DNA of 5,526 nt from positions 1 through 5,526 of the forward strand of contig CAJOPO010000185.1 in NCBI GenBank assembly GCA_905236315.1, read 5' to 3'. The notes beneath the pieces were generated by a model. The model saw only the letters and a program-made list of their open reading frames with translations. It was not told where the DNA came from and searched no databases. Of this stretch, positions 5,506 to 5,526 are shown in pieces. This stretch comes from an uncultured Treponema sp. (GTDB lineage: Bacteria; Spirochaetota; Spirochaetia; Treponematales; Treponemataceae). Numbering within the stretch: position 1 is the stretch's first letter; each line of letters starts with the position of its first letter. The position numbers and the translations under genes were made by a program.

Positions 5506-5526
5506 ATATTATTAGATGTTTTTTGA

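Overview
The window is AT-rich bacterial chromosome, most likely from a Treponema-like spirochete. I infer this from the divergent RsmE, the membrane-anchored TPR protein with a C-terminal Mrr-like tail, and the overall base composition. No marker in the window proves the genus.

Layout: (1) Positions 1-421 hold two tandem hairpin repeats and, on the minus strand, the N-terminal third of an IS30-family transposase. Its frame runs out of recognisable homology exactly where the hairpins begin, so it is read here as a mobile-element remnant. (2) Positions 422-586 are a short divergent intergenic stretch with a promoter on each strand. The plus-strand promoter is close to consensus and lies so near the rsmE ATG that the transcript is probably leaderless. 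(3) Positions 587-3841 are a tight plus-strand operon of four genes: a divergent rsmE (16S rRNA m3U1498 methyltransferase family), an HExxH zinc-metallopeptidase-like protein with a C-terminal coiled coil, a secreted protein of unknown function, and rsmG (16S rRNA m7G527 methyltransferase). Genes two and three overlap by 14 bp, and genes three and four are separated by 2 bp. (4) Positions 3842-4098 separate convergent genes and are nearly filled by a 221-bp nested inverted-repeat element, with 18-19 bp terminal arms, two further long-range stems and three apical hairpins. (5) Positions 4099-5460 on the minus strand encode a single-pass membrane protein with about seven TPRs and a C-terminal domain resembling a decayed Mrr-type nuclease fold. 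(6) Positions 5461-5526 are the AT-rich upstream region of that gene, cut by the window end.

How it fits together: the operon pairs two ribosomal RNA base methyltransferases with a putative protease and an exported protein, so ribosome maturation genes share a transcript with envelope or proteolysis genes. Whether that is functional or only historical cannot be decided from sequence. The most unusual object is the structured element at 3856-4076. Its asymmetric G-U wobbles favour folding as plus-strand RNA, but a non-autonomous mobile repeat or a bidirectional terminator is also possible.
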